From Stutzerimonas frequens (GTDB lineage Bacteria; Pseudomonadota; Gammaproteobacteria; Pseudomonadales; Pseudomonadaceae): a stretch of 64,000 nt of DNA. The stretch lies in NCBI RefSeq assembly GCF_024448335.1, contig NZ_JAMOHM010000002.1:186001-250000 (forward strand), read 5' to 3'. Each line of letters starts with the position of its first letter. The first letter of the stretch is position 1. Below, in pieces: positions 28,082-37,774 of the stretch. The notes beneath the pieces are model-generated. The model had not been told where the DNA came from and made no database searches. It saw only the letters and a list, made by a program, of their open reading frames with translations. The position numbers and the translations under genes are program-made.

Positions 28082-29218
28082 TCACTCGTCGCGCCGCAGG
28101 TCCGGCGGAATCGGCAGATTGTTCAACGGCTCGGGTCGGCGCCCCTTGCCCGCGCGGTACTGACGCAACTGATAGACGTAGGCCAGCACCTGTGCCACGG
28201 CCAGATAAAGGCCAGCCGGGATCTCATGATCCAGCTCGGTGGAGTAGTACACCGCCCGCGCCAGCGCCGGCGACTCCAGCACCGTCACCTTGTGCTCCTG
28301 GGCGATCTCACGAATCTTCAACGCCACGAAGTCACCGCCCTTGGCAACCAGCCTTGGCGCGCCGCCCTTGTCGCCGTCGTACTTCAGCGCAACGGCGAAG
28401 TGCGTCGGGTTGGTGATGACCACATCGGCTTCCGGCACCGCCTGCATCATCCGCCGCTGCGCGGCCTCACGCTGCAGCTGGCGGATGCGCGACTTGACCT
28501 CCGGCTTGCCCTCGGAATCCTTGTATTCGTCCTTGACCTCCTGCTTGGTCATCATCAGCTTCTGCTTGTTGCTCCAGAGCTGAAACGGCACGTCCACCGC
28601 AGCAATGATGATCAGCCCACAGGCCATCCACAGGGCGCACCAGCCGACGATCTCGACGCTGTGCATGATGGCGAGGTCCAGCGGCTGCTTGGCGATGGAC
28701 AGCAGGTCGTCCTGATACGCCGACAACACCAGCAGCGCAACGCTGAGCACGACGAGGAACTTGCCCAGCGCCTTCAGCAGCTCGACCAACGCTTGAGTGG
28801 AAAACATGCGTTTGAGGCCGGCCGCGGGATTCATCCTGCTGACCTTGGGCGCCATCGCCTTGGCCGAGAACAGCCAGCCGCCCAGCGCCACCGGGCCGAC
28901 GATCGATGCGATCAGCAATGCGATCAGCAGGGGCATGATCGCCTCCAGCGCCATCAGACCGCTGCCCATCAACAGGCTCGCCATGGAGCCCTCGTCCAGC
29001 AGCGCTTCGCGGCTGAGCTCGAACGTGCCCTGCATCATGGCCATCAGGGTTTGTGCCAGGCCGCCACCGGACGCCAGCAACCCGCCGATACCTCCCAGCG
29101 TTACCGCCACCGTGCTGAGTTCGCGGGAACGTGCCAGCTGCCCTTTTTCGCGCGATTCGCGCAGGCGTTTCTCTGTGGGTTCCTCGCTTTTGTCGGCGCC
29201 GCTTTCGCTCTCAGCCAT
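28082..29218 (-). CDS. flhB: Flagellar export switch protein FlhB
   Basis: 378 aa: cytoplasmic N-terminus (SEEPTEKRLRESREKGQLARS), four membrane helices and a C-terminal autocleavage domain with NPTH in DVVITNPTHFAVALKYD. Cleavage at Asn-Pro switches export from rod/hook to filament substrates, in concert with FliK. It is the last gene of the fliL-to-flhB run and ends at a hairpin shared with sodC. Confidence 0.96.
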   Translation of the reverse strand: MAESESGADKSEEPTEKRLRESREKGQLARSRELSTVAVTLGGIGGLLASGGGLAQTLMAMMQGTFELSREALLDEGSMASLLMGSGLMALEAIMPLLIALLIASIVGPVALGGWLFSAKAMAPKVSRMNPAAGLKRMFSTQALVELLKALGKFLVVLSVALLVLSAYQDDLLSIAKQPLDLAIMHSVEIVGWCALWMACGLIIIAAVDVPFQLWSNKQKLMMTKQEVKDEYKDSEGKPEVKSRIRQLQREAAQRRMMQAVPEADVVITNPTHFAVALKYDGDKGGAPRLVAKGGDFVALKIREIAQEHKVTVLESPALARAVYYSTELDHEIPAGLYLAVAQVLAYVYQLRQYRAGKGRRPEPLNNLPIPPDLRRDE

Positions 29219-29251
29219 GCGCGACCTCCGTCAGGTACAGGGCACACTTCA

Positions 29252-30028
29252 TCAGCGTGCCCCCGCCAGCTCGCGCAGCATCATCAGTGCCTCGCTGACG
29301 AATATCTGGTATTGGGCGAAGATATCGGCCATGCCGATCCAGACGATGATCAGGCCGAGCACAAGGGTCAGCGGAAAGCCGATGGAGAAGATGTTCAACT
29401 GCGGCGCCGCACGGGTCATCAGGCCAAACGCGAGGTTGACCACCAAAAGTGCGGTGATCGCCGGCAGCACCAGCAGCAAGCCGGCACCCAGTACCCAGCC
29501 CAACTTGCCGGCCACTTCCCAGAAGTGATTGATCGACAGGCCAGCCCCCACCGGCAGGGTGACGAAGCTCTCGGCGAGGATTTCCAGCACCACCAGGTGG
29601 CCATTGACCGAGAGGAACAGCAGGATCACCAGCATGTTGAAGAACTGGCCGAGTACGGGCACCGAGATGCCGTTGGCCGGGTCGACCATCGAGGCGAAAC
29701 CGAGGCCCATCTGCATCGCCAGCAGCTGGCCCGAGACGATGAACACATGAAAGAACAGCTGCAGAACGAAGCCGAGCATTACGCCAATCACCAGTTGCTC
29801 GGCAATCAGCAGCAAAGACCCCAGGCTGAGCGAATCGACCGCGGGCATCGGCGGCAGCGTCGGCACCAGGACCAGCGCGATCGCCAGAGCCAGATACAGG
29901 CGTATACGCATCGGCACCAGCTGGGTACCGATCAGCGGCATGCTCATCAGCAATGCGGCTATGCGAAACAGCGGCAGCAGAAACTGCGCCACCCAGCCGC
30001 CGATCTGTGCATTGCTCAGCTCCAGCAT
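29252..30028 (-). CDS. fliR: Flagellar export apparatus protein FliR
   Basis: 258 aa with six membrane helices (LFRIAALLMSMPLIGTQLVP and others). With FliP and FliQ it forms the export gate core. Four bases after fliQ and 33 before flhB. Confidence 0.95.
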   Translation of the reverse strand: MLELSNAQIGGWVAQFLLPLFRIAALLMSMPLIGTQLVPMRIRLYLALAIALVLVPTLPPMPAVDSLSLGSLLLIAEQLVIGVMLGFVLQLFFHVFIVSGQLLAMQMGLGFASMVDPANGISVPVLGQFFNMLVILLFLSVNGHLVVLEILAESFVTLPVGAGLSINHFWEVAGKLGWVLGAGLLLVLPAITALLVVNLAFGLMTRAAPQLNIFSIGFPLTLVLGLIIVWIGMADIFAQYQIFVSEALMMLRELAGAR

Positions 30029-30032
30029 CGGG

Positions 30033-30302
30033 CTAACCGATCAGCAACGGGATGTTCTGCACGAGGTTCTGCGTGTACTCCATCAGCTCACGCACCAGCC
30101 AGGGGCCGGCCCAGATCAGCGTCAGCAGCATCACCAGCAGGCGCGGCAGGAAGCTCAGGGTCTGCTCGTTGATCTGCGTTGCGGCCTGAAACATCGCCAC
30201 CACCAGACCGACCAGCAGGCTCGGCACCACCAGCACGCCGACGATCATCGCGGTCATCCACAGCCCTTCGCGAAACAGGTCCACCGCCACTTCCGGTGTC
30301 AT
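30033..30302 (-). CDS. fliQ: Flagellar export apparatus protein FliQ
   Basis: 89 aa, two membrane helices, beginning MTPEVAVDLFREGLWMT with the typical QINEQTLSFLPR loop. It is a component of the FliPQR gate. The normal family length is about 89 residues. Confidence 0.95.
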   Translation of the reverse strand: MTPEVAVDLFREGLWMTAMIVGVLVVPSLLVGLVVAMFQAATQINEQTLSFLPRLLVMLLTLIWAGPWLVRELMEYTQNLVQNIPLLIG

Positions 30303-30313
30303 TCGCGTCCCTC

Positions 30314-31090
30314 CTACAGGGTGCCGAAGCTGCCGGCCAGGGTGCCGATGATCAGCCCCCAGCCATCGACCAGCACGAACAGCATGATCTTGAACGGCAG
30401 CGAGATGATCAGCGGCGAGAGCATCATCATGCCCATCGCCATCAGTACGCTGGCCACCACCATGTCGATGATCAGAAACGGGATGAAGATCATGAAACCG
30501 ATCTGAAACGCCGTTTTCAGCTCGGAGGTGACGAACGCCGGCACCAGGATGGTCATCGGTGCCGCCTCGGGCGAGGTGATGTCGGTACGCCGTGACAAGC
30601 GCACGAACAGCTCCAGATCGCTCTCGCGGGTCTGCGCCAGCATGAAGTTCTTCAGCGGCACCTCGGCGCGGCTGATCGCTTCCTGTGCCGGAATCTGCTC
30701 GCTCAGGTAAGGCTGCAGCGCCTCCTGGTTAATCCGGTCGAACACCGGGGCCATGATGAACAGCGTGAGAAACAGCGTCAGGCCGACGAGGATCTGATTC
30801 GACGGCGTCTGCTGCAGACCCAGGGCCTGACGCAGGATGGAAAACACGATGATGATCCGAGTGAAGCTGGTCATCAGCATGACGAACGCAGGGATGAAGC
30901 TCAGCGCCGTCATGATCAGCAGGATCTGCAGGCTGACCGAATACTCCTGTTGCCCCTCGGCATCGGTAGTCAGGGTGATCGCGGGGATCGACAGCGGATT
31001 GTCGCCCTGCGCCAGGATGCCGGACGACTCCTGCGCGACAGCGAGAGGGCCGACCAGCATAAGCGCGGCCAGCAGCAGAATGCGCAACAT
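30314..31090 (-). CDS. fliP: Flagellar export apparatus protein FliP
   Basis: 258 aa with a cleavable signal peptide ([20 protein letters not shown]) and four membrane helices. Conserved blocks are [28 protein letters not shown] and [18 protein letters not shown]. The start at 31090 overlaps the fliO stop (ATGA), fixing it against a much longer in-frame reading. Confidence 0.96.
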   Translation of the reverse strand: MLRILLLAALMLVGPLAVAQESSGILAQGDNPLSIPAITLTTDAEGQQEYSVSLQILLIMTALSFIPAFVMLMTSFTRIIIVFSILRQALGLQQTPSNQILVGLTLFLTLFIMAPVFDRINQEALQPYLSEQIPAQEAISRAEVPLKNFMLAQTRESDLELFVRLSRRTDITSPEAAPMTILVPAFVTSELKTAFQIGFMIFIPFLIIDMVVASVLMAMGMMMLSPLIISLPFKIMLFVLVDGWGLIIGTLAGSFGTL

Positions 31091-31509
31091 CAAGGCTTGT
31101 CCTTGTGGTCCTTGCCGAGCAGCTCCATCAGACGCTGGGCGAATTCGGGATTGGCCGGCTCGGCATCCGGCAGGTGCACGGGCTCCTTCATCACGTGCAG
31201 CGGCGTGATGCGGCCGCCGCTCAGGCCGATGAGGATCTGTTCGCCGCCGACCTGCACCAGCACCAGCCGCTCGCGCGGACCCAGCGCCTGGCTGGAGATC
31301 AGCTTGATCACCTGGGTGCCACGTGGGTTCAGCTGCTGCACGCGACGCAGCAGCCAGGCGAGCAGGAATATCAACCCGATCACCAGCAACAGGCCGAGCA
31401 GCAGCTTGCTCAGCTGTGCGCCCATGGCGCTGCTGTTCATGCTCGCAGTCGGCTCCGCCGCCCACACCGGGAACGCCAAGAGCGCCGCCAGCAATGCCAG
31501 GCCGCGCAT
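31090..31509 (-). CDS. fliO: Flagellar biosynthesis protein FliO
   Basis: 139 aa: signal-like N-terminus, one membrane helix ([19 protein letters not shown]) and a small cytoplasmic domain ([20 protein letters not shown]). It stabilises FliP during gate assembly. One base separates it from fliN. Confidence 0.92.
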   Translation of the reverse strand: MRGLALLAALLAFPVWAAEPTASMNSSAMGAQLSKLLLGLLLVIGLIFLLAWLLRRVQQLNPRGTQVIKLISSQALGPRERLVLVQVGGEQILIGLSGGRITPLHVMKEPVHLPDAEPANPEFAQRLMELLGKDHKDKP

Positions 31510-31510
31510 G

Positions 31511-31996
31511 TCAACGCAACTTCTTGATGCGTTCGGTGGGGCTGATCACATCGGTCAACCGGATCCCGAACTTCTCGTTGACCACTACCACCTCGCCATG
31601 AGCGATGAGCGTACCGTTGACCAGCACATCCAGCGGCTCGCCGGCCAGGCGGTCGAGCTCGACCACCGAGCCCTGATTGAGCTGCAGCAGGTTGCGGATG
31701 CTGATTTCCGTGCTGCCCACTTCCATCGAAATGGAAACCGGAATATCCAGAATGACATCCAGGTTCGGCCCCTCAAGCCCCAGCTGAACACCTCCGGAGG
31801 ACTTCGGCGCACTGGCGAAATCCTCCAGCGGTGCGCGCGGCGCAGTCGGTGCGGCAGGCGCCGCCGCTGCCGGCCCCTGGTTCAGCAGCGCATCGATATC
31901 GTCCTGGCTGGCATCGCCGGCTTCGGCCAGGGCCGCGGCCCACTCGTCGGCCAGCGCCTGCTCCTCGGGGGATGTATTGTCGTGTTCGTCTGCCAT
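31511..31996 (-). CDS. fliN: Flagellar C-ring protein FliN
   Basis: 161 aa: acidic/Ala-rich N-terminus and a C-terminal SpoA domain (ISMEVGSTEISIRNLLQLNQ, GEVVVVNEKFGIRLTDVISP). It forms the bottom of the C ring and binds FliH. The start at 31996 is 40 bp after fliM and gives the conserved MADEHDN N-terminus. Confidence 0.95.
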   Translation of the reverse strand: MADEHDNTSPEEQALADEWAAALAEAGDASQDDIDALLNQGPAAAAPAAPTAPRAPLEDFASAPKSSGGVQLGLEGPNLDVILDIPVSISMEVGSTEISIRNLLQLNQGSVVELDRLAGEPLDVLVNGTLIAHGEVVVVNEKFGIRLTDVISPTERIKKLR

Positions 31997-32036
31997 CGCT
32001 AGTCCTCGAACGGCTCGAATTGAGTAAAGGGCGGAG

Positions 32037-33008
32037 TCAGCGTGGGCGAACCACGGGCTCCAGCACCTGCAGCGCCAGGTTGCCCTTGTGGGCGCCCAGC
32101 TTGACCTTGAAGGCCGGCATGCCATTGGCACGCATGATCATGTCTTCCGGCATTTCCACGGGAATAACGTCCCCTGGCTGCATGTTGAGGATGTCGCGCA
32201 ACTTGAGCTGGCGGCGCACGACGGTGGCCCCCAGCGGCACGTTGACGTCGAGAATGTCCTCGCGCAGCGCCTTGACCCAGCGCTCGTCCTGGTCGCTGAC
32301 ATCCGACTGGAAGCCGGCGTCGAGCATCTCGCGAATAGGCTCGATCATCGAATAAGGCATGGTCACGTGCAGATCGCCGCCGCCACTGTCCAGCTCGATA
32401 TGGAAGGTGGAAACAACCACCACCTCGCTGGGGCTGACGATGTTGGCCAGCGCCGGGTTCACTTCCGAGTTGACGTACTCGAAGTTGACGTCCAGCACCG
32501 CGTGCCAGGCTTCTTTCAGGTCGGCGAAGGCCTGATCCAGCACCATGCGCACCACGCGCAGCTCGGTCGGGGTAAATTCGCGACCCTCGATCTTGGCGTG
32601 GCGGCCGTCGCCACCGAAGAAGTTGTCCACCAGCTTGAACACCAGCTTGGCGTCGAGAATGAACAGCGCCGTGCCACGCAACGGCTTCATCTTCACCAGG
32701 TTGAGGCTGGTCGGCACGTACAGCGAGTGCACGTACTCGCCGAACTTCATCACCTGGACGCCACCGACCGAGACATCGGCCGAACGCCGCAGCAGGTTGA
32801 ACATGCTGATGCGGGTATAACGGGCGAAACGTTCGTTGATCATTTCCAGCGTGGGCATGCGCCCGCGCACGATGCGATCCTGACTGGTCAGGTCGTAGCT
32901 CTTGATGGACCCCGGCTCGGAATCGCTTTCGGTATCCACCAGACCGTCGTCGACCCCATGCAGGAGCGCATCGATCTCGTCTTGCGAGAGCAGGTCTTGA
33001 ACAGCCAT
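32037..33008 (-). CDS. fliM: Flagellar switch protein FliM
   Basis: 323 aa, the usual length. The N-terminal LLSQDEIDALLHG segment binds CheY-P, the middle domain (GGVQVMKFGEYVHSLYVPTSLNLVKM) contacts FliG, and a C-terminal SpoA domain contacts FliN. ATG 33008 is 13 bp after the fliL stop. Confidence 0.96.
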   Translation of the reverse strand: MAVQDLLSQDEIDALLHGVDDGLVDTESDSEPGSIKSYDLTSQDRIVRGRMPTLEMINERFARYTRISMFNLLRRSADVSVGGVQVMKFGEYVHSLYVPTSLNLVKMKPLRGTALFILDAKLVFKLVDNFFGGDGRHAKIEGREFTPTELRVVRMVLDQAFADLKEAWHAVLDVNFEYVNSEVNPALANIVSPSEVVVVSTFHIELDSGGGDLHVTMPYSMIEPIREMLDAGFQSDVSDQDERWVKALREDILDVNVPLGATVVRRQLKLRDILNMQPGDVIPVEMPEDMIMRANGMPAFKVKLGAHKGNLALQVLEPVVRPR

Positions 33009-33021
33009 CTGCGGCAGCCTT

Positions 33022-33555
33022 CTATTGCAATACGAAGTTGGTGAACAGCACTTGCTCGACGGCAAGTTTGCCGATTTCCTTCTGCGCCAGTTCCTGCACG
33101 CTGGCAGTGGCCTGCTGACGCAGCATTTCCTTGCCTACCGGCGTTTTCAGCGCCTCGAAATCCTGACTCGAGAACAGCATCACCAGCCGGTTACGCAACA
33201 ACGGCATATGCACCTTCAGCGCATCCAGAGCGGCCTGGTCACGCGACATCAGCGCAATGCTCACCTGCATATACCGCTGCCGCCCCTTGTGGCTGTAGTT
33301 GACCACGAAGGCCGGCATCAGCACCTCATAGATCGCCGGCTGCTTACCCGAAGCGGTGGCTGGGGCTTCTTCCGCCTTGTCACTGTCCAGGCCATCACCC
33401 TTGCTCATGAAGTAAAGCGTACCGCCGATCGAAAGCCCCACAGCCACCAACATGGCGACCACGATCACCAGAATGAGTTTCAGCTTCCCTTTGCTTGCCT
33501 GAGGCGCTTCCGGCCCGGTTGGCGGCACTACCGGTGGAGCCTGTTTCTTAGCCAT
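33022..33555 (-). CDS. fliL: Flagellar basal-body-associated protein FliL
   Basis: 177 aa: cytoplasmic proline-rich start, one membrane helix (LKLILVIVVAMLVAVGLSIGG) and a periplasmic domain ending KLAVEQVLFTNFVLQ. It supports stator function. First gene behind a consensus sigma54 promoter at 33607-33621. Confidence 0.94.
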   Translation of the reverse strand: MAKKQAPPVVPPTGPEAPQASKGKLKLILVIVVAMLVAVGLSIGGTLYFMSKGDGLDSDKAEEAPATASGKQPAIYEVLMPAFVVNYSHKGRQRYMQVSIALMSRDQAALDALKVHMPLLRNRLVMLFSSQDFEALKTPVGKEMLRQQATASVQELAQKEIGKLAVEQVLFTNFVLQ

Positions 33556-33606
33556 GCCAAATATCCGTCATCAACAGCGTTTCAACCCGATTGTGCGAAG
33601 TTAGGA

Positions 33607-33621
33607 GCAACAGCTGTGCCA
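33607..33621 (-). promoter_or_regulatory. sigma54 promoter of fliLMNOPQR-flhB
   Basis: Minus strand TGGCACAGCTGTTGC, a perfect TGGCAC-N5-TTGC element. The predicted start near 33595 leaves about 40 nt before the fliL ATG. It lies in the 233-bp fliK-fliL gap, otherwise without recognisable signals. Confidence 0.85.
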
Positions 33622-33788
33622 ACGTGCCGACGCCAGCGCGCTAGGGTATGTCGTTCGCCATTAGCGAAAAGGTATCAGGAAAAGGCTGCAGTCACGGCGA
33701 CCGCAACGGGCCGCGACGGCTATCCAGACAGACGGCGGAAAACCGACGCACCCCGATGCTGGACGCGCCAGAGTGGAGGCAAAAAGAC

Positions 33789-35024
33789 TCAGGCGTAGTA
33801 GTCGACCAGGCCGCGATCGCCACCGGTGCGGGTACTCGAAATCTCGCTGATACCGTTCTGCTGATCGTCCTCGCTAGCCATATCGGACGCACCGGAGGAT
33901 CCGCCCCTCGACGAACCGCCGTCCGCCCCGCCCTGCCAGCCGCGCGCCAGCGACTGATCGGAGACATTGACGTCCATCAGGCTCATGCCCTGCTGGTTGA
34001 ACATTTCGCGCAAACGCTGCATCTGTCCTTCAAGCGCGTCACGTACGCCAGCGTGAGGACTGAGGAAGGTGACCTGCGCCTGGTCCTTGGTCATTTCGAT
34101 GCGCACTTCCATGCGTCCAAGTTCCGCGGGGTCGAGCTGAATCTCAGCCGATTTCAGGTTCTGGCTGGACATCCACATCACCCGATCCACCACGGCCTCG
34201 CTCCAGCCGGATTGCTGCACCTGGACCGGCTGTCCCGGCACCAGCGCCGGTCGCTGGGCCTGCTGAATCTGCTGCGTGATCGCCTGGCTCAACGGATTGA
34301 CCCGGGCGGCGGCAGACTCGCCAAGGCTCGAGGCACGACTCTCCTTGGGCGCATCAACCGTTTCCAGCAGCTCCTCGGCTGTCAGCTTCAGCTCTGTCTC
34401 CGCATCTTCGAGCGACTCGCTGCCAGCCAGCAACGCATTGGCGAAGCCATCATCGTTGTCGGCCTTGAGCTGTGCCTGGGCCAGCGGATCGCGCAGTTGC
34501 GCGGCCGCTTTCTGCATCCCCACCGGCTCATCGCTCACCAAGCCCGTGCTGGTCATGGACGGCTCGGCGAGCTCGCCGTCATGACTGACCAGCCCCTGCA
34601 CGGCCGGCAATCCGGAGAGCAGGGTCTCTGGCTGAACTTCGCCGATTGGCTGAATCTCGCTCGGCGCGACGGACTGGCCGCCAAGGCCAAGCATCAGCAG
34701 CGGATCCAGTTCGGCCTCCGGCACCTCGTCCGATTCGCTTGCGGCAGGCAAGGCATTGCCGCTTTCGGCAACCGCCGGCTTTTCGTCACCGCTCGCCTCT
34801 GCCGCTTTTGCCTCGCCTTTTTCATCGACAGGTTTGTCGCGAGACGAATCGCCACGTTCGGCGCGCTCGGTCGGCCGGGTCTGGCGCTCCCGTGCGTAGA
34901 CGTCGGAAAAGCTCGCTGCGCCGCCGTCGCGGCTCTCGCGCGGCGTGTCCGGCGCTTTTGCCGAAGCCTTGGGACGCACATCGACGGTGGGGGTCTTGAG
35001 CAGCAGGTCGGGGGTAACAGCCAT
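33789..35024 (-). CDS. fliK: Flagellar hook-length control protein FliK
   Basis: 411 aa from MAVTPDLLLKTPT. A long disordered Ser/Ala/Glu-rich N-terminal region is followed by a C-terminal Flg_hook domain: LKSAEIQLDPAELGRMEVRI, then VTFLSPHAGVRDALEGQ. FliK is secreted as a molecular ruler and triggers FlhB specificity switching. ATG 35024 is preferred to an upstream in-frame start, which would lie across the sigma54 promoter. Confidence 0.93.
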   Translation of the reverse strand: MAVTPDLLLKTPTVDVRPKASAKAPDTPRESRDGGAASFSDVYARERQTRPTERAERGDSSRDKPVDEKGEAKAAEASGDEKPAVAESGNALPAASESDEVPEAELDPLLMLGLGGQSVAPSEIQPIGEVQPETLLSGLPAVQGLVSHDGELAEPSMTSTGLVSDEPVGMQKAAAQLRDPLAQAQLKADNDDGFANALLAGSESLEDAETELKLTAEELLETVDAPKESRASSLGESAAARVNPLSQAITQQIQQAQRPALVPGQPVQVQQSGWSEAVVDRVMWMSSQNLKSAEIQLDPAELGRMEVRIEMTKDQAQVTFLSPHAGVRDALEGQMQRLREMFNQQGMSLMDVNVSDQSLARGWQGGADGGSSRGGSSGASDMASEDDQQNGISEISSTRTGGDRGLVDYYA

Positions 35025-35062
35025 GGAATGAGTCCGCCACGAATGATCGTGAGCGTGACAGA

Positions 35063-35077
35063 GCAATTTCTGGGCCA
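35063..35077 (-). promoter_or_regulatory. sigma54 promoter of fliK
   Basis: Minus strand TGGCCCAGAAATTGC: GG-N10-GC spacing and TTGC -12 box are exact; one base of the -24 box differs. The expected start near 35051 gives a leader of about 27 nt. Confidence 0.68.
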
Positions 35078-35196
35078 TAACTTGAAGAAGGCGCCTAGAG
35101 CGCGACAGGGTCCACCGGCAGCGCGACTTACCCTACCGCGCGAGATGAGAGTCCTTCGACCGTCACTTGACCGAACTGCGCCAGAAAGTCGTCTGC

Positions 35197-35547
35197 TCAG
35201 CCGTAACGCTGTCGCTCCGCGCGGAACAGGATACCGATGATGGCGAACTCGCGCTCGATGGACGCTAGCAGCGCAGGCGCATCCTCCAGCCGCTCATTGC
35301 GGGCGGCACTCTCCAATTGCTGGCAAAGCTCGGCGAGCAAAGTCGCGCCCATGTTGCTGCAGCTACCCTTGAAGCTATGCGCGGCACGCCGCAGTGACTC
35401 GCTCTGATCCGAATGCAGCGCCTGGCGAAGCAGCCGGACGCGCTCCTCGGAATCTCTCAAGAAGGTATCCAGCAGCGCCGGGTACTCACCCTCCATCACG
35501 TCCTGCAGCGTGGCGAGCACGGCACTATCGAGATGAGTGTTGGTCAC
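35197..35547 (-). CDS. hptB: Histidine phosphotransfer protein HptB
   Basis: 116 aa single Hpt domain with phospho-acceptor His57 in RAAHSFKGSCSNMGA. The start is GTG at 35547 with AGGAG seven bases upstream. In P. aeruginosa HptB relays phosphate from several hybrid kinases (including PA1611, ErcS', RetS and SagS) to HsbR and thereby controls swarming and biofilm formation. It is next to the response regulator and STAS genes of the same pathway. Confidence 0.85.
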   Translation of the reverse strand: MTNTHLDSAVLATLQDVMEGEYPALLDTFLRDSEERVRLLRQALHSDQSESLRRAAHSFKGSCSNMGATLLAELCQQLESAARNERLEDAPALLASIEREFAIIGILFRAERQRYG

Positions 35548-35575
35548 CGGGACACTCCTGCTTCAAAGGGCCGGA

Positions 35576-37267
35576 TTATGCCTCAGGCGGCCAGCTGAAC
35601 TCTACGCTCAGACCTCGCCCGTCCGGCCGCCACTCGAACCCATCGCTCAGCTCGCGTACCAGATGCAAGCCGCGCCCGCTGAACTGGTCTCGGCCGAGCC
35701 CTAGCCGCAATGCCCGGGCCACATCGAACCCGCTGCCGCTGTCGCTGATAGCGACCCGCAATCGCCCGCCCTGCGGGCCGGTCTTGATGCTCAGCTCGAG
35801 GTGCACATGGCCCTCGGCTAGCGTCTGCAAACGCTGCTGACGCAACTCGTAGTAGCGCTTGAAGCCGTCCCCATCGCACTTGAGGGTCGAATCGAGCCCG
35901 AGCACGCCGTGCTCCAGCGCATTGGAATAGAGTTCGCCAAGCACTGTATAGATCTGACCGGCTCGCGGACGCAGCTGGTTGACCTGCAAGAGAACCTGCA
36001 GCACGGAGGGCAGCGGATTGCCGCCGCGCAGGCTGTCGGCGCGCAGTTCGATCCGAAACGACCAGTCCATCGGACGTACACGACTTGCCGAAGCCGGCGC
36101 CGCCAGCGGCATCGGCACCGCTTCGTCGCTGACCACGACCTCGACCAGGCTCAAATCGTCGTGGGGCTGGCCATGAAAGTCGAGCAGCGCCTGCTCGATC
36201 TCGTCGAACAACCGCGACGGATCGCGGTTGGCAGCCAGGACGGCCAGCAGACGCTGCTCGCCGAACAGCTCGTCCTCGGCATTGCGGCTCTCCACGACCC
36301 CATCGGAAAGCAGCAGAAGCCGATCGCCCGGCGCCACAGGATAGTGTTCGAACTTGTCATCCAGCTTCGCAGCCGAGACGACGCCCAGCGGTAGATGCCG
36401 GGACACCAGCGGGGTCTGCCGACCATCCGCCGAAATCAGGTAGCCATCAGGAAGACCGCCGTTCCACACGCGTAAACGCCCCTGCTTGGGGTCGATGTCC
36501 AGCAGCGTTGCGCAGCAGAACATCTCCACCGGCAGGATCTGTTTGAGCTTGGCATTCATCTCGCGAAGGATGTCGTTGCTCGAATGGCCCTTGGCGGTCA
36601 TGCCATAGAAGGTTTCCGCCAGCGGCATGGCGCCGATCGCCGCTGGCAGTCCATGGCCGGTGAAATCACCGAGCAGAACGAACATCTGGCCTGCCGGCGC
36701 CTGCGCGGCCAGCAGCAGATCGCCGTTGAACAGCGCCTGGGGTGATTGTCGGTAACGGATGTTAGGCGCGCTGAGACAGCCAGCGTGGGCAACCTTGTCG
36801 AAGATCGCCTTGGCCGCGCGATGCTCGTCGAGCAGCTGCTGGTTGCGCCGGACGATCAGATCGCGCTGCTCGAGCACGGTCGCCTGCAGACGGCGCAGGC
36901 GATGCATGGCCTGGATCTTGGCTTCGAGAATGATCGGGTTGTAGGGCTTGGCGATGAAGTCGTCACCCCCTGCCTCGAGGCAACTGACCAGCGCCTGATG
37001 CTCGGTCAGCGACGTCAGGAAGATGATCGGCACCAGCTCGTCGCCGGCCAACTGCTTGATGCGCCGGGCCGCCTCGAAGCCATCCATCACCGGCATCAGC
37101 GCGTCCATGAGCACCAGCTGCGGTTTCTCCCGCTCGAACAGCTGTACCGCTTCAAGTCCATCGGCGGCGGTCAGCACGCGATGCCCCTGCTTGGCGACGA
37201 TGGTCGAAAGCAGCATCCGATCGACCGGGCTGTCCTCGGCGATCAGGATTGACAGCCCCATGGGCAT
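35576..37267 (-). CDS. hsbR: Response regulator HsbR (receiver-PP2C phosphatase-HATPase)
   Basis: 563 aa: receiver domain with Asp55 (LVLMDALMPVMDG), a linker helix, a PP2C/SpoIIE-type phosphatase domain (GDLLLAAQAPAGQMFVLLGDFTGHGLPAA), and a C-terminal HATPase/anti-sigma kinase domain (ELYSNALEHGVLG, GRGLHLVREL). In the known pathway HptB-P decides whether HsbR dephosphorylates or phosphorylates the STAS protein HsbA. Its ATG comes one base after the hsbA stop. Confidence 0.88.
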   Translation of the reverse strand: MPMGLSILIAEDSPVDRMLLSTIVAKQGHRVLTAADGLEAVQLFEREKPQLVLMDALMPVMDGFEAARRIKQLAGDELVPIIFLTSLTEHQALVSCLEAGGDDFIAKPYNPIILEAKIQAMHRLRRLQATVLEQRDLIVRRNQQLLDEHRAAKAIFDKVAHAGCLSAPNIRYRQSPQALFNGDLLLAAQAPAGQMFVLLGDFTGHGLPAAIGAMPLAETFYGMTAKGHSSNDILREMNAKLKQILPVEMFCCATLLDIDPKQGRLRVWNGGLPDGYLISADGRQTPLVSRHLPLGVVSAAKLDDKFEHYPVAPGDRLLLLSDGVVESRNAEDELFGEQRLLAVLAANRDPSRLFDEIEQALLDFHGQPHDDLSLVEVVVSDEAVPMPLAAPASASRVRPMDWSFRIELRADSLRGGNPLPSVLQVLLQVNQLRPRAGQIYTVLGELYSNALEHGVLGLDSTLKCDGDGFKRYYELRQQRLQTLAEGHVHLELSIKTGPQGGRLRVAISDSGSGFDVARALRLGLGRDQFSGRGLHLVRELSDGFEWRPDGRGLSVEFSWPPEA

Positions 37268-37268
37268 T

Positions 37269-37574
37269 TCAGGCGATCACGAACAGCTGTTCGAAGTTGG
37301 ATACCGAGAGGATCTTGCGCACGTCGGGGCTGCAGTTGAGCAGGCGAATGTCCGCTTCGTCGCCCCCGGCATGGTCACGCAGCAGCAGCAGCATGCCCAG
37401 CGCCGAACTGTCCATGTAGGTCGCGCCCTGTAGGTTCACCACGTAGCGCTGCGGATGGACGTCCTGACGCTGATAAGCATCGCGGAAGGCCTGATGCGCA
37501 TTGAAGTCGAAGCGTCCACTGATGGAAATGGTCAGCTCCTGGCCATCCGCCGAAGGCTGCGAAGTGATGGTCAT
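37269..37574 (-). CDS. hsbA: STAS anti-sigma-factor antagonist HsbA
   Basis: 101 aa STAS domain with the phospho-serine motif MDSSALG (Ser56/Ser57). Unphosphorylated HsbA binds the anti-sigma factor FlgM in P. aeruginosa and frees FliA; phosphorylated HsbA favours biofilm formation. AGGAG precedes the ATG. First of three genes (hsbA-hsbR-hptB) between fliJ and fliK, downstream of a structured leader. Confidence 0.87.
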   Translation of the reverse strand: MTITSQPSADGQELTISISGRFDFNAHQAFRDAYQRQDVHPQRYVVNLQGATYMDSSALGMLLLLRDHAGGDEADIRLLNCSPDVRKILSVSNFEQLFVIA

Positions 37575-37603
37575 GTGGCACTCCTGATCCGGTACGTCGT
37601 GAA

Positions 37604-37774
37604 GCTCGCTTGCGAGCGGTTGCCGCTAAGGCGAAATGAAACAGCCGTGTACCGGCTGAAAACGACGAACCGCCATCAGGACCTCGCCTGGCAAGGCCGC
37701 AGGCCCGACCGGGGTCGCCGCGCTGAAACACCGCCAAGATTTAACATTCACGCCGCGGTACGGCAAGCGTGAAT
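37604..37774 (-). promoter_or_regulatory. Dyad-rich leader upstream of hsbA
   Basis: The 214-bp gap between fliJ and hsbA holds three perfect dyads: ATTCACGC/GCGTGAAT (37746-37753 and 37767-37774), CAGCCG/CGGCTG (37642-37647 and 37653-37658) and GCTCGC-TT-GCGAGC (37604-37617). A poor sigma54-like GG-N10-GC with TTGC overlaps the first (37763-37776). Read-through from fliJ, its attenuation, or a separate hsbA promoter are all possible. Confidence 0.45.

Noticed and set aside
28226-30172. A 648-codon plus-strand frame antisense to flhB and fliR
   Set aside because: It is a shadow of membrane-protein genes, rich in His/Arg/Gln, and has no plausible domain.
30314-31465. A longer FliP reading starting at 31465
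   Set aside because: It would overlap nearly all of fliO; the ATG at 31090 overlaps the fliO stop and begins a proper signal peptide.
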